Origin: Motacilla alba alba
Lineage: Eukaryota > Chordata > Aves > Passeriformes > Motacillidae
Direction of reading: 5' to 3'
Length of the DNA: 64,000 nt
Assembly (NCBI RefSeq): GCF_015832195.1
Contig: NC_052031.1
Location: 7,751,850-7,815,849, forward strand
This document shows, piece by piece, positions 42,179 through 55,700 of the stretch; the first letter of the stretch is position 1, and the number at the start of each line of letters is the position of its first letter. Under the pieces are notes generated by a model. That model was given only the letters and a program-made list of their open reading frames with translations. It was not told the origin of the DNA and did not search any database. A program made the translations under genes and the position numbers.

Positions 42179-42749
42179 TTATAAAATGGAACAGAAATAT
42201 TTAGGGAAAGGCACTGACAGTGTTTTTTAATGAGAGATGTTCTGATGATCACAGATTGAGGGTGTTGATAGAGGATGTTGATAACAAACTCCAGGGAAAG
42301 CATTGCACTGAGCATATGCACAAAACCTGTTCTGATGCCCAGTTAATTCCCTGGGTCCTGCTGGGATTGTAATGGACCTTTGTTTTCATGAAACTCAGCC
42401 TGTTTAAACAACAGATAATTAGACACAAATGGACAATATATTTCACTTTCAGACTGCGTTCCTTACTAAGGCCTGGGGATTTGCATGCCTTTGCTGTTCA
42501 TAGTGGGATTTATCTTCTCCAAGATTCATTGTATTTGATGACCAAATGCACTAATAAGACATAAATTTCTGTTTTGTGCAAATATCACAAACATACAGGT
42601 CTTTTGCAGAGCTTTCTAATCTCAGTTATTCAAGATAACTCCCCATCTCTCCTATTTTTTACTCATTTAAACTTTTTTTTTCTGAGCTGTTCTGGCTGCA
42701 GAACAGCTGAGATGGCACATTTGTTGCATTTTAGTTCTCTTCAAGTGTT

Positions 42750-42926
42750 TCACAATGTCACAGAACCACAGAATCACAGATTCACAGAATCATAGAGTGG
42801 TCTTAATTGGAGGACACCCTCAAGGATCACTGAATCCAACTTTTAAGTGAATGGCCCATATGGGGACCAAACCCATGACCTTGGAATTATAAGCACCATG
42901 CCCTGCCCAACTGAGCTAATGTCATG
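42750..42926 (-). mobile_element. tRNA-Ile-derived SINE with CR1-like tail (TguSINE1-like)
   Basis: On the minus strand, the 5' part resembles tRNA-Ile. It has an exact pol III A box TAGCTCAGTTGG (42918-42907), a gtgctta-taattccaaggtc anticodon/variable region, and a degenerate B box ggtttggtccc (42873-42863). The body then turns into CR1-like sequence ending in repeats of attctgtg. This head-to-tail arrangement is that of TguSINE1, reported from songbirds. The anticodon region reads tataatt rather than the intact tRNA-Ile sequence and the B box has two mismatches, so it is a dead copy and not a tRNA gene. Confidence 0.75.
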
Positions 42927-44499
42927 TTGACCTACAGTTTTTAATAAAAATTGAAAATTTTTAATAATCTTTATTTGTCCTTCTAGTTTGATTTATGCGG
43001 TCCAAAGTCCTGCTTTTTCTTTTTTTTTTTTCATATTTGGCTATGTCCAGTACTTAAATAGTTCCAAATCTACTCTGCTGCTTGCACAGAAGTGATCACA
43101 TCTGGAAAGAAATGAAGAAAGGTTATGGAATTTTTTTCCTATTTTAGTTTCTTAAATGACAAAGAGAAGATTGGTGACTGGAAGTTCTGTCCAGTAAATA
43201 AAATTTGAAGCTAATCTTAAGAGTACAGCCTGACAAACCATTTGAAAAGCAACAATGTGCTTGAGATTTCTGCAGCAGTGTACTTGAGATTCCCAAGGGA
43301 AACTTATTAAAAATTGCCCAATCCTTTATTTTTTTTAATAAGTTTCCCCAGATGTTTCTTTGACTGCAGATTGTCTGTAAGAATTCAAAAGCAAAGGACT
43401 GTTTTGAAAAACAAGTTGTAGAAAAGGCAAATTTTGGAGGTTCAGACATCAGTAGCAAATTAGAGAGTCTGGTAAAAAAAAAACCAAAATCCAAAATCAA
43501 ACAGAAGAATTTTATTGCTTTTCAGCAACCTGTAGGACTTAGGATTTTACAGATTTAGATTCTGCCTTTTCTGTGATGCCAGCACTGGACTAGTGCCCTT
43601 GTAAACTGGTGTAATCTCATCTGGGTCAGACTCTGCTGTGAGCCATATAAGTACAGGGACTTTCACAGCCCCTGGGCCACATGGAACTGAGGACTTCAGG
43701 CGGTTCTTATCCTCCTGTTCTTCTGGAGCGCCAGGAAAGACCAGGTGTCCTGGCATCTAGCTGTTGCTGTTGAGTTGAAGTGTGCCTTCACAAAAAAAAC
43801 CAAACACATTGGTAGTGGTTTATCTTAGTTTAAGCCAAAATATAACCTTTCCTACAGTGCTTGGAAGGAGTATCCTGAGTTTTAGCTGACACTGCAGTTT
43901 TGCCAGTGGGTACAGGCACAAGGCTGGGAAGTGCTGCAGCTGAACGAGTTTCTGTCCCTCAGAAAGCAGCTGCTGTGTTCTTAACCTCCCTGCTGGATGG
44001 TAACAGTCATTAAACTGCCTTATACTGGAAATGTGGGATTTAGTTTGCATCCGGTGATGGAAATGAACAGCTTTAAAGCAACGGGATGGGTAGAGAGGCT
44101 TGTTCTGTCACCAAGGTACAATGGATGCTTTGAGCATTGTTAAGTCCCTATGGTTTTGTAACTTTGATTACATGCCCACATATCCACATGGTTTGGTTCG
44201 CATGTCCTCTCTCAAGAGCACTCTGATTTGGTAATAAGAATGTACTCCATGTAGCTATTCTGGAACATTTCCTGCAGAACTGTGTGGGCTGGAATTGCTA
44301 TTCTTGTCTCAGTTTATTCTAGCAGGAATTATTTTATTTGTGCTAAACTATAATGAAGATACACACACGTATCATTCTGCATTTCCCCCCTCAATTTGGC
44401 TAAAGAAGTACATTTTCAGCAGCTCAGGTAATGCTGGTCAGTGAGTGGACAAGCCTTCAGCTCACAGAAAGGTGCTTCTAACAAATATAGCAGCTTTAT

Positions 44500-44578
44500 A
44501 GTTAGATTTCTTTTTTCTTTTTTTTTTTCTGTTTGTTTGTGCCTTTTAAATTTTTTTTAATTTTTTTTTTCTTTTAGT
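44500..44578. repeat. T-rich low-complexity tract
   Basis: The plus strand shows long T runs interrupted by single C, G or A bases. Confidence 0.85.
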
Positions 44579-47124
44579 CTAAGCAGCAAGAGCATCCATA
44601 GAACTACTCTCCCAGTTTACATGGGGGCTCTCAGTCTTGGTGGCCACTATACTTCCAGGGTCCCTGCAAACACCTGTAATTCTCAATCCTGTGCTCTGGG
44701 AGAAGAAAGTTTTCATGTATTTACAGCTGTTTGCTCTAAAGCTCTTCATTATAAAGCTGTCCAGATGGCAGATTTTTCATGGACTAAAAACTAAAAAATA
44801 TAAGGAAGGAAGTCTGATTAATCATAAAGGATAGTGACCCAAACATTCCTGAGAACTATTACTGCTCATGGAGTTCAGTGGAGTTGTATCTGTTGTTAAT
44901 TCAGATCAGGACACTCTTCTTTAAATTCTCAAGTGGGGATTTTCTGGAATATTGTAACGTTGTGATATTAGGGACTAATTTTTCAAAAAAGCTCAAGTCT
45001 CAGGCACTTAGCTGATGCAATTGATTTCAGAACAGTCCCTTTTCCCAGCCATTTTCATGCTGATCTGAGCATTTGATCATGAAAATATTATCCTGGTTAA
45101 GAGACTAACAGGATCCAGCAGGTTCTGCAGAAGAGCTGATATCTAAGACTGTGCCTGCTCAGTGTAGTAGAGGACAGTGGGATGTAAGCCAGAGTTATGT
45201 GCACTGAGATTGAACCACCTGGGGCACACCTCCGGTGTGGCTCCCTGCTGCCTTGGCATGTGTGGAGCAGCTTCAAAATTGCAGTGCAGATCCAGCTTTT
45301 GCTCAGTGAAATAATTTACTCTGGCAAAGCTCCAGGGAGTAATTTAATCAAGCCGTGGTGCATGCAATTAGTGCCTGAAATCCATATGTTGGCACTTAAG
45401 CAGCAGTAGTAGCCAGGGTTTTTTCACTGTCAAAACTGGTGGGTTTTGCAGATACTTTTGAAGATAAGTCTGGATGTTCTGCATCTGCAAACCAAGCCGG
45501 CCACTTTGCAGAGCTTGCTGTGAATAAAGCATGTTGATGGAGTCTGCATTCAGGGAGATGGGAAACCTTTATTTGCTCTCGTGCTGCTGGGCTCATTAGT
45601 GCAGCCACCACCCTGTGGTCAGGTGCCCACCCCCCAGGGAAATCTGGCTCTCACTCAGCTGCTGGGATGGGGATTTGGTGGGTGATTTGTTGCCCAATAT
45701 GAGCATGGCAGTAAGTCCAGTGCCAGCCACAGGGACATAGTGGCACCAGCAAATCCTGCAAATGGAGTGGCTGTGGCCCTGCCAGGGGGGACCAGTGTCT
45801 CTCTCCCTCCCCACATCTGTCACTTCTGCTTCTCTGAACTGCAGGGACAGGATAAATGCTTGTGGGATATTGCCAATCTTGTTTAAAACACTGAAAATGG
45901 CTTCATAACAACCACCTGCAAGGAGCCATGAATTAGATACAGCTATCAAACACATGAACCTGGTTTCTGGGTGTATTAGTGGAACTTCAAGAATCCTGCT
46001 GGTAAATGGGGACTGATAGGTTACACCTCTATGTCTCAGTAACCTTGATCTATCTTATGATTTATTGAATCTCATAGAACATTTTCTTTAACCTTAATAA
46101 AATTTTTATTTTTGCTGGCAGTAGGATTTATTCTGATGTTTTTGTTAAAAATTTCCCTTTTTAATGGCCCTGAAATTATTACAGGGATTTTTTTTGAATG
46201 TGTATGGGATTAGAAAACACAGGAAATATTTTGGAGAAAAGAAGGAAAGATAAATCTCAAAAGTTCTAGAACAAGTAGGGTGTTTTTACCACAACTCACA
46301 AGTGTGGATTGCACATTTGTTGGACAGAGGAGGCCCCTTGTTAGATGACAGTGCTCTCTGCCCTTCTGAAATTTAACCATGCGAGAGTCTCATGGCACTT
46401 AACATGGTTTAATGAATCTAATTTCACAGAGCTCCTTTGAGACAGGGAAGAGCTACTCTGAACAGACAATAAATTAGACTGTGGAGCAGAATTACATTAA
46501 GGTAGAGGAGTTTTTCTCTACCGAGAAACTGGGCAAATTTCTGTCTCTCTGAGCTGCAATCTGTCCTAATGGAGATTCTTTTCTTGCCTTTGGTCTCCCG
46601 AGGAAGTCTTTCTATTTCTGGGAATAAGTTGCAAGTCCAGATTCCCACAGTAAGACGACGGCAAAGCCATATCCCAAGGTTTTTCCTAATTTCATTGGTG
46701 TAACACAGGGCCTGACCTCCTGCTTTGAAAAGCATGGACTGCAGCTAGTGTATGTTTTATCCAGTTCCTAAATGATGATAATCTACCTTGTTGGCTTTTT
46801 GTTATTATTTGGGCAGCTGGAAGTCAAACTGCATTTAAAGCATTTGTAGAAACATATAATACAGGGGTTTTTTTTCCTGATTTAAATTTTTCTTGTTTCT
46901 TAAATCTAAAATTTACCAAAAGTTTGGCCAAAAGAGCTATTTTAGAAAGGCAGGAAAGAAATGCTGGTTCTGAATGGGCTGGGATGTGGGTGTGTGGTAG
47001 GTGGCAGGCATAAACCTAAGGTAGAGACTAAATGAGGTACCTCTCCAGCCAACAGTCTCCACTGGCCTGTGCAGTCTCCCCATGGTCTCAACTCCTGGAA
47101 TGTACATTTTTTTCTCAGGTTAGA

Positions 47125-47425
47125 ATCTCCCCTTTTTCAATTTATAAGTATTTTCTTCTTTCCTCTGGTCCTACATCATGTTGATAAAGACATTTACTTT
47201 GTGTTCCTGAGAACAAACCTGTAAGTACTGAAAAGCTGATATTTGCTTCCCACCAAGCCTTCTCCAGGCTAAACACGTGCAGTTCCCTCAATTTCTTCCT
47301 GTAGGGTTTGTGCTCCAGATTCTTCTTCCCATTCTTATATTTGTATTTATTGAATCATCCTTTCACCAAGGGACCCAAAGTTAGAGGTAATATTCTAGAT
47401 GTGGTCCAATGAGAATAGAATAAAC
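47125..47425 (-). mobile_element. CR1 LINE fragment, diverged
   Basis: The antisense CR1 marker phrases ttctccaggctaaacacgtg, agttccctcaatttcttcct and aatattctagatgtggtcca are present in the right order. Both ends are indistinct. Confidence 0.75.
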
Positions 47426-48918
47426 AGAAATATTCATTTCCATCTATGTACTGGCTATGTTCTGCAGATACAGCCCAGCAGGCTGTAAGCTGCCAGACTG
47501 CATCACTGGCAATAAATATGAGCAATGCTGAAAAGCTGAGCTGGGCTCCACCATCATTTTCCCTCTTCTCTTGGGATTTAGGAGGCTCCTACCTGGGGAC
47601 AGTGTGACCCAGAGTGACCCAGTCTGGACACTTCTGGCATACTCACACAATTTGGGAGAATTTGGGAGAAGGAGAGTTCAGTGGTGCAAATGCAGTTGCT
47701 CACCTTGCACCCAAGAAAAAATTCACTCTAAGCTAATTTGTTTTCAAAGGGAAATTAGGACCCTAAGGGCCTCACTGCTTTCAGAACTGAAAAACCTTTA
47801 TCAGCCTGGAACATCATCTCTCCCTAGCCCATTTTTAAAATAAGGGTGCCATCTCTGGGATATCATAATAAGCACTAATGAAGGCAGTGACTGCACAGGG
47901 GCTGTGTCATGACCTACAGCAAAAAGCACCAATTTAGCTTCAGCAGAACTCCAAGCACTGACCCCAGAAGGTCACTGGGAATGCCAATGTCCCAGTTCTT
48001 TAAATCATTAAAGGTCACTTGTAAGGAACTCAATCAGATGCAGTGAGGTTATTTAGGAGTCCCAGCCTGGCTTGTTCTCCTGTGGAATCTTCTGGTGCGT
48101 TGCAGGACTGAAATGGTTTCCATCAGCTTTCACACTCCTTGGTATTAAGAAGCCTGTTTCCTACTTTGGAAGTAATGTTCCTTAACAAAATTATTTCCAA
48201 AAGGTAACTCAGGAAAAGAAAACTCACTATCAAACAAATAGAAAATGTCCAGCATTTTTTGTTGGCAGGAAGAGGGGTGAAGGAAACATTATTTTTAGCC
48301 TTGCTTTTCTCCTGAAAATTTAGGCAATGAAGCTGGGAAAAATATAGCTAAATGTTTGCAGTGGACTCAGTAGCTGCCACACGGAGAGAAGCAGTGTTTG
48401 AACTGTGAAATAACTTCATCTGCAAAATGAACATCAGAAATGAGGAATACTGTCAAAATAACAGCTAGGATTTCTGCACAAGACTTGGGAATTTCTTTTT
48501 GAATTTGTGTCTGTCCTGTGCAATAAAAAGTAAACCATGGAGAGCATGCAGAGCAATGTTGTGTTTTGAAGGAATTGTTTGGAAATCTTTTTTTCTTTTC
48601 TCCTGCAGGGGATAGCACAGAGAGCTGACACATATGCATGCTGCCTCCATACAGCATTACTGTTGCAGTGAAGTAAGCTGAGCACCAAACTTGCACCTGA
48701 ATAGAGACTTGTGCAGAAGACCTTGCTTTGCCTGAGAATGCAACTCTTCTCTGAAACTTCATAAACCTGCCTGTGACTCAGGCCCCATTTACACAGGATC
48801 AGAAAAGGTACCAAAACTGCAGCTGTTGGTTCTGAAGGAACACGGAATTGCTTCTGGAGTTAAAAGACCTATCAGTGTAAATATGGTAATTTAAGACTCG
48901 TTAACTGATGAGTAAATC

Positions 48919-48989
48919 CTAGTCAGAAGGGGTAGAATGAGTGCAGAGTAGGGTCTAGTCAGAAGGGGTAGAATAAGTATAGGTGGTGT
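48919..48989. repeat. 36-bp tandem duplication
   Basis: ctagtcagaaggggtagaat begins at 48919 and again at 48955; the copies diverge towards their ends. A third partial start (ctaggtga) follows. Confidence 0.85.
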
Positions 48990-49055
48990 CTAGGTGACCC
49001 TAGCTAGTTCTTTTTTTTGGTCACTTTCTCTTTTAGAGACATCCTTTCCCACTTG

Positions 49056-49396
49056 GAACACTTTATTGCTCTCTACAACTCCCTGAAAGGAGATTGCAGC
49101 CAGGTAAGAGTTGGTCTCTTCTCCCCTAACAAGTGACAGGACAAAAGAAAAGGGTCTCAAGTTGAGCAAGGGGAGGTTTTGATTAGATACTAAGAAAAAT
49201 TTCTTCGCTGAATTGGTGGTCAGGCATTGGAACAGGATGCCCAGGGATGTGATAAATCACCAGCTCTGGAAGTGTCAATGAAACATGTTGATGTGGCACT
49301 TGGGAACATGGTTTAATGGTGGACTTGGCAGTGGGTTAAAGGTCCCACTCAATGATCTCAGAGGTCTATGCCAACCTCAACAATTCTATGATTCTC
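49056..49396 (+). mobile_element. CR1 LINE 3' end with tail
   Basis: The sense strand reads through the CR1 ORF2 C-terminus (ctacaactccctgaaaggag, aatttcttcgctgaattggt, gtcaggcattggaacaggat). It continues through the 3' UTR to caacaattctatgattct at the end. It is a 5'-truncated copy in the opposite orientation to GRM3, with several indels and stops. Confidence 0.93.
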
Positions 49397-51407
49397 TCAT
49401 TGTATGGTAGAGCTCCTTCCTTCTTACCTGTGATCTGGTTACTTACCTATCACTGTAAAGTCTCACAACTTCCCCTTAGCAAGAGGACAAAATGCACACA
49501 CTTAAGAAATAAAAATGATGCCCCAAAACCAAATCAAAATGACTACAAATAGGTTACTGTGGGATTTTCGGAGAAGCCAGAGGGAGGTACCCATATTCCT
49601 TTGAACTCTCTAGGAAAGAAATGTTCAGTGTTCTCTGGGCATTTGAAAATCGCAGCCTAGTGGCTGTTCAGGTGCTGAATGTGGAATGGAAACAAGGAGA
49701 GGAACAAACAGCAAGGGTCTGGCTGAGTGGTGGTGGAAAGAGGGGAAGAACAGAGATAAAAGAGGAGAGAGTTTAAAGGAGATGCATGGAAGCTGGCAAG
49801 TGCATGTGTAGCTTAAATGCTGGGGGCAGGTGGTCCATCTCACAGAATGGTTTTTTTAATAAGGATCTGGTTTACCTTTACAAGCACAAAATCACCAGAG
49901 GCTGTCAGTGCACAGCACAAATAGTGTGTGTGGCCTGCAAACCTCTGCAACCCCCTGCACGTGTCTCCTGCCCACATCCCTGTGGGGTCCATGCACAATG
50001 GGACAGAGCCCCATGTGCTATGTTTTGCTTATTTTTTGGTTCATTTAAGGATTTTACACTATTTTCAGTGGTGATGGAAGTCAGAAGCTGTTGTTAAGAC
50101 TCTGGTTGAAAGACGGTTTATCCTTGGAGGAAGGAAATGGAGGTGATTAGCTTTCAGGCTCCATGAGCCCTTGGCAGACTTTTGTGGCTAAGGAGAAATG
50201 ACAGCCAGGAAAAGATTGCCAGTAAATGAGTACATATTTTGAATTTCATGCCAGATGGTCACTCACTTAGGAGTGGCTTTAGCTTTTGTGATAGCAGTAA
50301 TGCACTGTTAAACCTGCTGCAGTGGTTTTGTTACAGTTTACTTGAGACTCAGCAAGGAACTGAAAAGAAGACAGCAGGGCACTGGTTTCTGTTCTCCCAT
50401 TTTTTCTGGATGAGGCTCTAAATTGGAAATAACTTTCATGGTCATGATCTGGAGGTCTTGTGGGTTGACAGCCAGGTGACAGCCACTGGGCAATCTTTAC
50501 ATCCATGTCAATATAGTACACAGATAAATTAAAAATCCAGCCCATCTAAAGGAATGTTTTAATTTTTCTAAGAGCTGACTGCAGGGAATGGACCCTAGTC
50601 TTCATTTTCAGAAGAAGAATCCAGTTTTCAGAAACAGGAAAGAATCCAGCACTTGAATAAAAGTGTTCCTGCTTCCACATGAATATTCCTGAAAAGAGCT
50701 GACCAAAGTATCTCAAACATGGAATTGGTATTGGCTGTGCAGGTGCTCCTCTGCAAAAGAATACTGCCTCTTTTTGTAATCATTTTTATTGTGTCAATCT
50801 CTCCAAGGAAAATATGTTTGAAATTTCTGTTGTAAACTAAGAAACAGTGGATAACCTGGCTCAGATGAAAAGCCATGAGCCCAAAAGAAAACTCTCCAAA
50901 TTTGGAATTCTCCACTTCCTGATGCTAGATTCAACTCAAGTCAGAATTTTATTTCATGAAAACAGCTTTTTAATTTTTTTTTTTTTTAACATGAGCTTTT
51001 CCATTGACTAAGAATCCTGGCTTGAGTTTTGAAGAATCAAATGCTGTGCAGATTGGTCTCACTGCTAATTTAAACACAACATCTAAAAACTAATTATCCA
51101 GATCATCATTAACGATAATAGCCTAGTCTGACCAGAAAATAATTAAGCATTCTGCATTCTCTTGTTGTTTTTAGTCTCTGCAAAAAGCGCCTATCGCACA
51201 TACTGACTCAGTGGGGAAGGTGTTCATTGCTGATTTACCAGCAAAATCTTTTATTCCTTAGTGGAAGGGTAATGAAAGAAGTACAAATCTGACAGCAGGA
51301 GCATCATGAAATGATTTGGCAGACAGCTGTCCAGAAAAAAGCAGGAGAGGGAGGGTGAAGGGAGGGGAAGAAAAAATATTGAAATATAAAGACAAATTCA
51401 CAGGAGG

Positions 51408-51424
51408 GAAAAAAAAAAAAAAAA
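51408..51424. repeat. Poly(A) run
   Basis: A short A homopolymer on the plus strand, flanked by gggagg-rich sequence. Confidence 0.85.
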
Positions 51425-52135
51425 GCCAGAAATATTTTTTGTCTGAAGAACTCAGCATGTTTTATTTTAAGGCTGAGAAACTGCACTGTGGACTTTATGG
51501 TGTTTACAGCTCTCAGCAAAAGAAAAATGCTTGCCAGGGCTACATCTGGAAGCATCCAGCACCCTGGATGCAGCTTGAAAACAGGGAAAGGGGGTGCTGA
51601 ACCTTGCACACACACCCCTGGTGAAATATTTTGACTTTCAGCAGTGACAGCAGTGGTGTGATTCCAGTTGTTACTGGAGCTACTCTGTCCAGGTGACTGG
51701 CTCTGAAATTGGTATGGCACCAAAATGCTTGCCTTCAACGCTTGAAAGTCCTTACAATTTCAGGCTTGAGTCTGCAATGTCTATTATTCTTGACAGGGAT
51801 TTTCTTTCGAAAGAGAACTTGTGACTGACTATCCTAACAGGATGGGCAACAGGAGTGAATGGCTTAATTATGTCTTTTCTAGGCTTAATTACATCTTTTT
51901 TTAAGGTGGTGTGAAATCTAGAGGAAAGCTAGAAAAGAGAGACTGAAGGAAGGCCAACACAGTCCATGTAAAGAGAAAATAAACAACTGAATACCTTTTT
52001 CTAGAAGAAAAAATGGAAGATGCTTGATGACAAGTTGAATGATTTGTGAAACTACTTGTTTTTCTGAAGAACTGTGTTCAGAAAGATCTCACATTTGAAA
52101 AACTATTGACAAGTCTAGGGAAGATCATAGAGTAA

Positions 52136-52189
52136 TATTAGCTATAATAATATAGCTAATACTTATAGCAATAATTAGCTATAAGTATT
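52136..52189. repeat. Two overlapping perfect inverted repeats
   Basis: The first hairpin has 10-bp arms 52136-52145 and 52152-52161 with loop aataat. The second has 12-bp arms aatacttatagc (52158-52169) and gctataagtatt (52178-52189) with loop aataatta. They share bases 52158-52161, so the folds compete. Confidence 0.9.
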
Positions 52190-53694
52190 GTTCATCATCC
52201 TCCTAAGGCTTTGAAAATTGGATGACCTAACAATTTTCATACAGCTATGTTGCCATTTTTTACATGTACCGATTGAGAAAATCTCTAATCAGGGCTTCCA
52301 ATTTCCATTGGACAGCTGCTCCAAACCTAAGATTTTGGAATATGAAACATCTATATGACACTATATCTCTATTATGTATATTTGAAGTGTGCTGCATCCA
52401 ATTCACTGCCTCAGATATGGATTTAGTCTTAGATCAGTGATCACCAGAAACTTGCTCCAAAGGGGCAGGCTGACAGATGTTGTGCAAAAGGCCACAGACT
52501 ACTTAAGAAATGTGATCTCTCTCCCTCTGGGTTTCTGGGAGGGAATAAAATACCTGCACCATCTCCTCTGCTGTGACTCCTTTTGTAGATATGTCTTTTA
52601 GGCTGCCTTATAGCTTCATGTTCTTTGGACACACTTGAACTTAAGGTGGACTGAGAAACACACTGACCACAAACCAAAGGTACAGCAAAAAACCTCCCAC
52701 TCCTCCCCAGTGGGATAGGGCAGTCATACAATGCTTCAAAATATTTTGCCAGCCTTCAAACAGTTGTAGCTCTGGGAACTGCTGAACCAAAGGAGAAATC
52801 TTACAGAATTTCTTCTTTTTGTTTCTAGTCACTTCTGGAACTCATTCAGCTTTTAGTGCCCACAGCAACCTACCATTTGCTGGTTTCATTTGATGTACTC
52901 TTTGTGTGATTGGAAGAGACAATGAAAAATTATTTCCTTAACAGTTTGTGCTGCCCAAGGTTCTGTAGCTACCATTTTTCCACTTCAGATATCTCTTTTT
53001 CAGCCTGAAACTTATTCTTTGTGCTCCAAGTGATCAGACCCACATAACTGGTGCAGGATACATTCCTGCTCTGCTAGCTGGTCCACAGAGGGGCAAAACC
53101 ACTTCTACTACAAGAGATGGCTCTGCAGAAATTGTTCTCCTGCAGTATGGGTAAGGATTTGCCCTTACATTCCCTACTATGAATACACAGATGAGTTACA
53201 CACTGGAATACAAAAGAAAATAAAACACAATTTCTTTAAATTCTTCTGTGCTCGTGCATGTCCTATGGGATCTGACCATGCTCCCAACTGATGGGATTCA
53301 ATGCCTTCACAAGAACAGCAACCACTTCCCCAGAGTAATCCTGATTGAAATGAACATTGGATGAACTCTTGCCCTATTTATGAAACAGGCAAATGAGGTT
53401 CTGTGGGCTTTCTGTCACTGCTGGGATTGTCTGCAGTACACAAGAACTCTTACTGCTGTTGACACTGGTGCAGCGAATAAAGCCTGTGCTCAGTCTGGAA
53501 AAATGTCCCACACTGAGTCTGAAAAAACATCCTGCACAGTCAAGACTTGATGCCTTTGGAAACCTGCAGCTGACCATGAAGAAATACCAGATGAGGGGTC
53601 TTAGTCTATATCAGTCTGGGCTTAAGACAGAACCCACTTGTGATTATGAGTCATGTGAACTGGCTTGTTTTATTTGACACAAAATAATGTGGCC

Positions 53695-54644
53695 ACAGAA
53701 TCACAGAATCATTTAAGTTGGAAAATATCTTCAAGATCACACAGTCCAACCTTTGACTGATCACCACCACATCAGCCAGACCTTGGCACTGAGTGCCACA
53801 TCCAGTCATTTCTTTAAAATATCCAGGGATGGTGACTCCACCACCTCCCTCCCTGGGGAGTCCATTCCAATGCTTAACAACTCTTTCTGTGAAGAATTCT
53901 TCCTGATATCCAACCTGAATCTCACTTAGCACAGCTTGAAGCCATTTTCTTTCAACCTGTCACTGGTTGCTGGGGAGAAGAGGGCACCCCTCATCTGGCT
54001 ACAACTTCCTTTCAGGTATTTGTAGCTATAAGGTCCCCTCTGAGACTCCTCCAGGCTAAACACCCCCAGCTCCTTCAGGAGGAGACTCTTCACCATCTTT
54101 CTCTGTGGACTCTTCACCATCTCTGTTGCCTTTCTCTGGACACGCTCCAGCACCTCAGTGTTGCAGTGAGTGGCCCAGAACTGGGCACAGGATGTGAGGT
54201 GTGGCCTCACCAGTCCCCAGTACAGAGGTCCCTGCCCTGGTCCTGCTGGACACACCACTGTTGGTACAAGCCAGGATTCCGCTGGTTTCTTGGCCACCTG
54301 GGCACACCTGACTCATGTTCAGCCACTGTCAGCCAGCATCCCCAGCTCCTTTTCTGCTGGGACACTTTCCAGCCACTCTTCCCCCAGCCTGCTGTCCTGC
54401 AGAGGGTTGTTGTGACCCAAGTGCAAGCCCTGTACTTGGCCTTATTGAGCCTCATACCATTGACCTCAGTCCATTGATTCAATCTGCAGTCTTCCTACTC
54501 TCCAGCCGATGAGCACTCTTGCCCAGCTGAGTGTCACCGGCAAACTGATGGAAGGTACACTTGATCTCCTCACCCAGGTCATTGATAAAGATATTAAACA
54601 GGTCTGGCCCCAATACTGAGCCTTGGGAAACCCCACTAGTGACT
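53695..54644 (-). mobile_element. CR1 LINE, 950-bp 3' portion with reverse-transcriptase C-terminus
   Basis: This is the longest repeat in the window. On the minus strand it starts in the reverse-transcriptase palm (decayed [26 protein letters not shown], written here only in part as FNIFINDLG). It continues through the [16 protein letters not shown] and LVRPHLTSCAQFWA segments and FFTERVVKHWNGLPRE, then the 3' UTR and the attctgtgattctgtg tail at 53695. It is interrupted by frameshifts and a small internal duplication (actcttcaccatct twice, 54083 and 54109). It is 5'-truncated and inactive. Confidence 0.95.
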
Positions 54645-55072
54645 AGAAGTAAGACAAGGATTTATTTTTAAATTTTAAATATCTGTTGTTAAAATGGCAA
54701 ATGTTATGAACATGCAGCATGGCAGGAACATGTATTCAGACACATAGGTGGTATCATTTATGACTGATGTGAACATATATCTGCACTTAGAGCTGTAGAA
54801 AGTGTCATCAAATGCAAAGTTCAAAATAAATACTAAGACTTTTGGAAAGTTCAGATGCCTTCAGGGTACAACATAACTAGAAGAAGTGGACAGCTGCTGG
54901 AGGTTTGAAGTACAGTAAGTATTTTAAAAAGTGAATTGAACTAATGTAAATTCAGTAAAAATCATATGCTAGCTTGACCCCTAGGGTAAAGTGATCAAGC
55001 TAAGACTTGCTTTATTGGCAAACTTACATAAGCAGTGGTTCTCTCCCTGGAACTGCAGATAAGCAGTTCTCA

Positions 55073-55700
<628 letters not shown>

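Noticed and set aside
42852..42926. tRNA-Ile gene
   Set aside because: The anticodon-loop region and B box are degraded and the sequence continues into a CR1-like tail, so it is a SINE head rather than a functional tRNA.
53926..54297. Independent gene encoding a 123-residue protein
   Set aside because: The protein is the C-terminal part of CR1 ORF2 (LVRPH...AQFWA motif) inside a truncated, frameshifted LINE copy.
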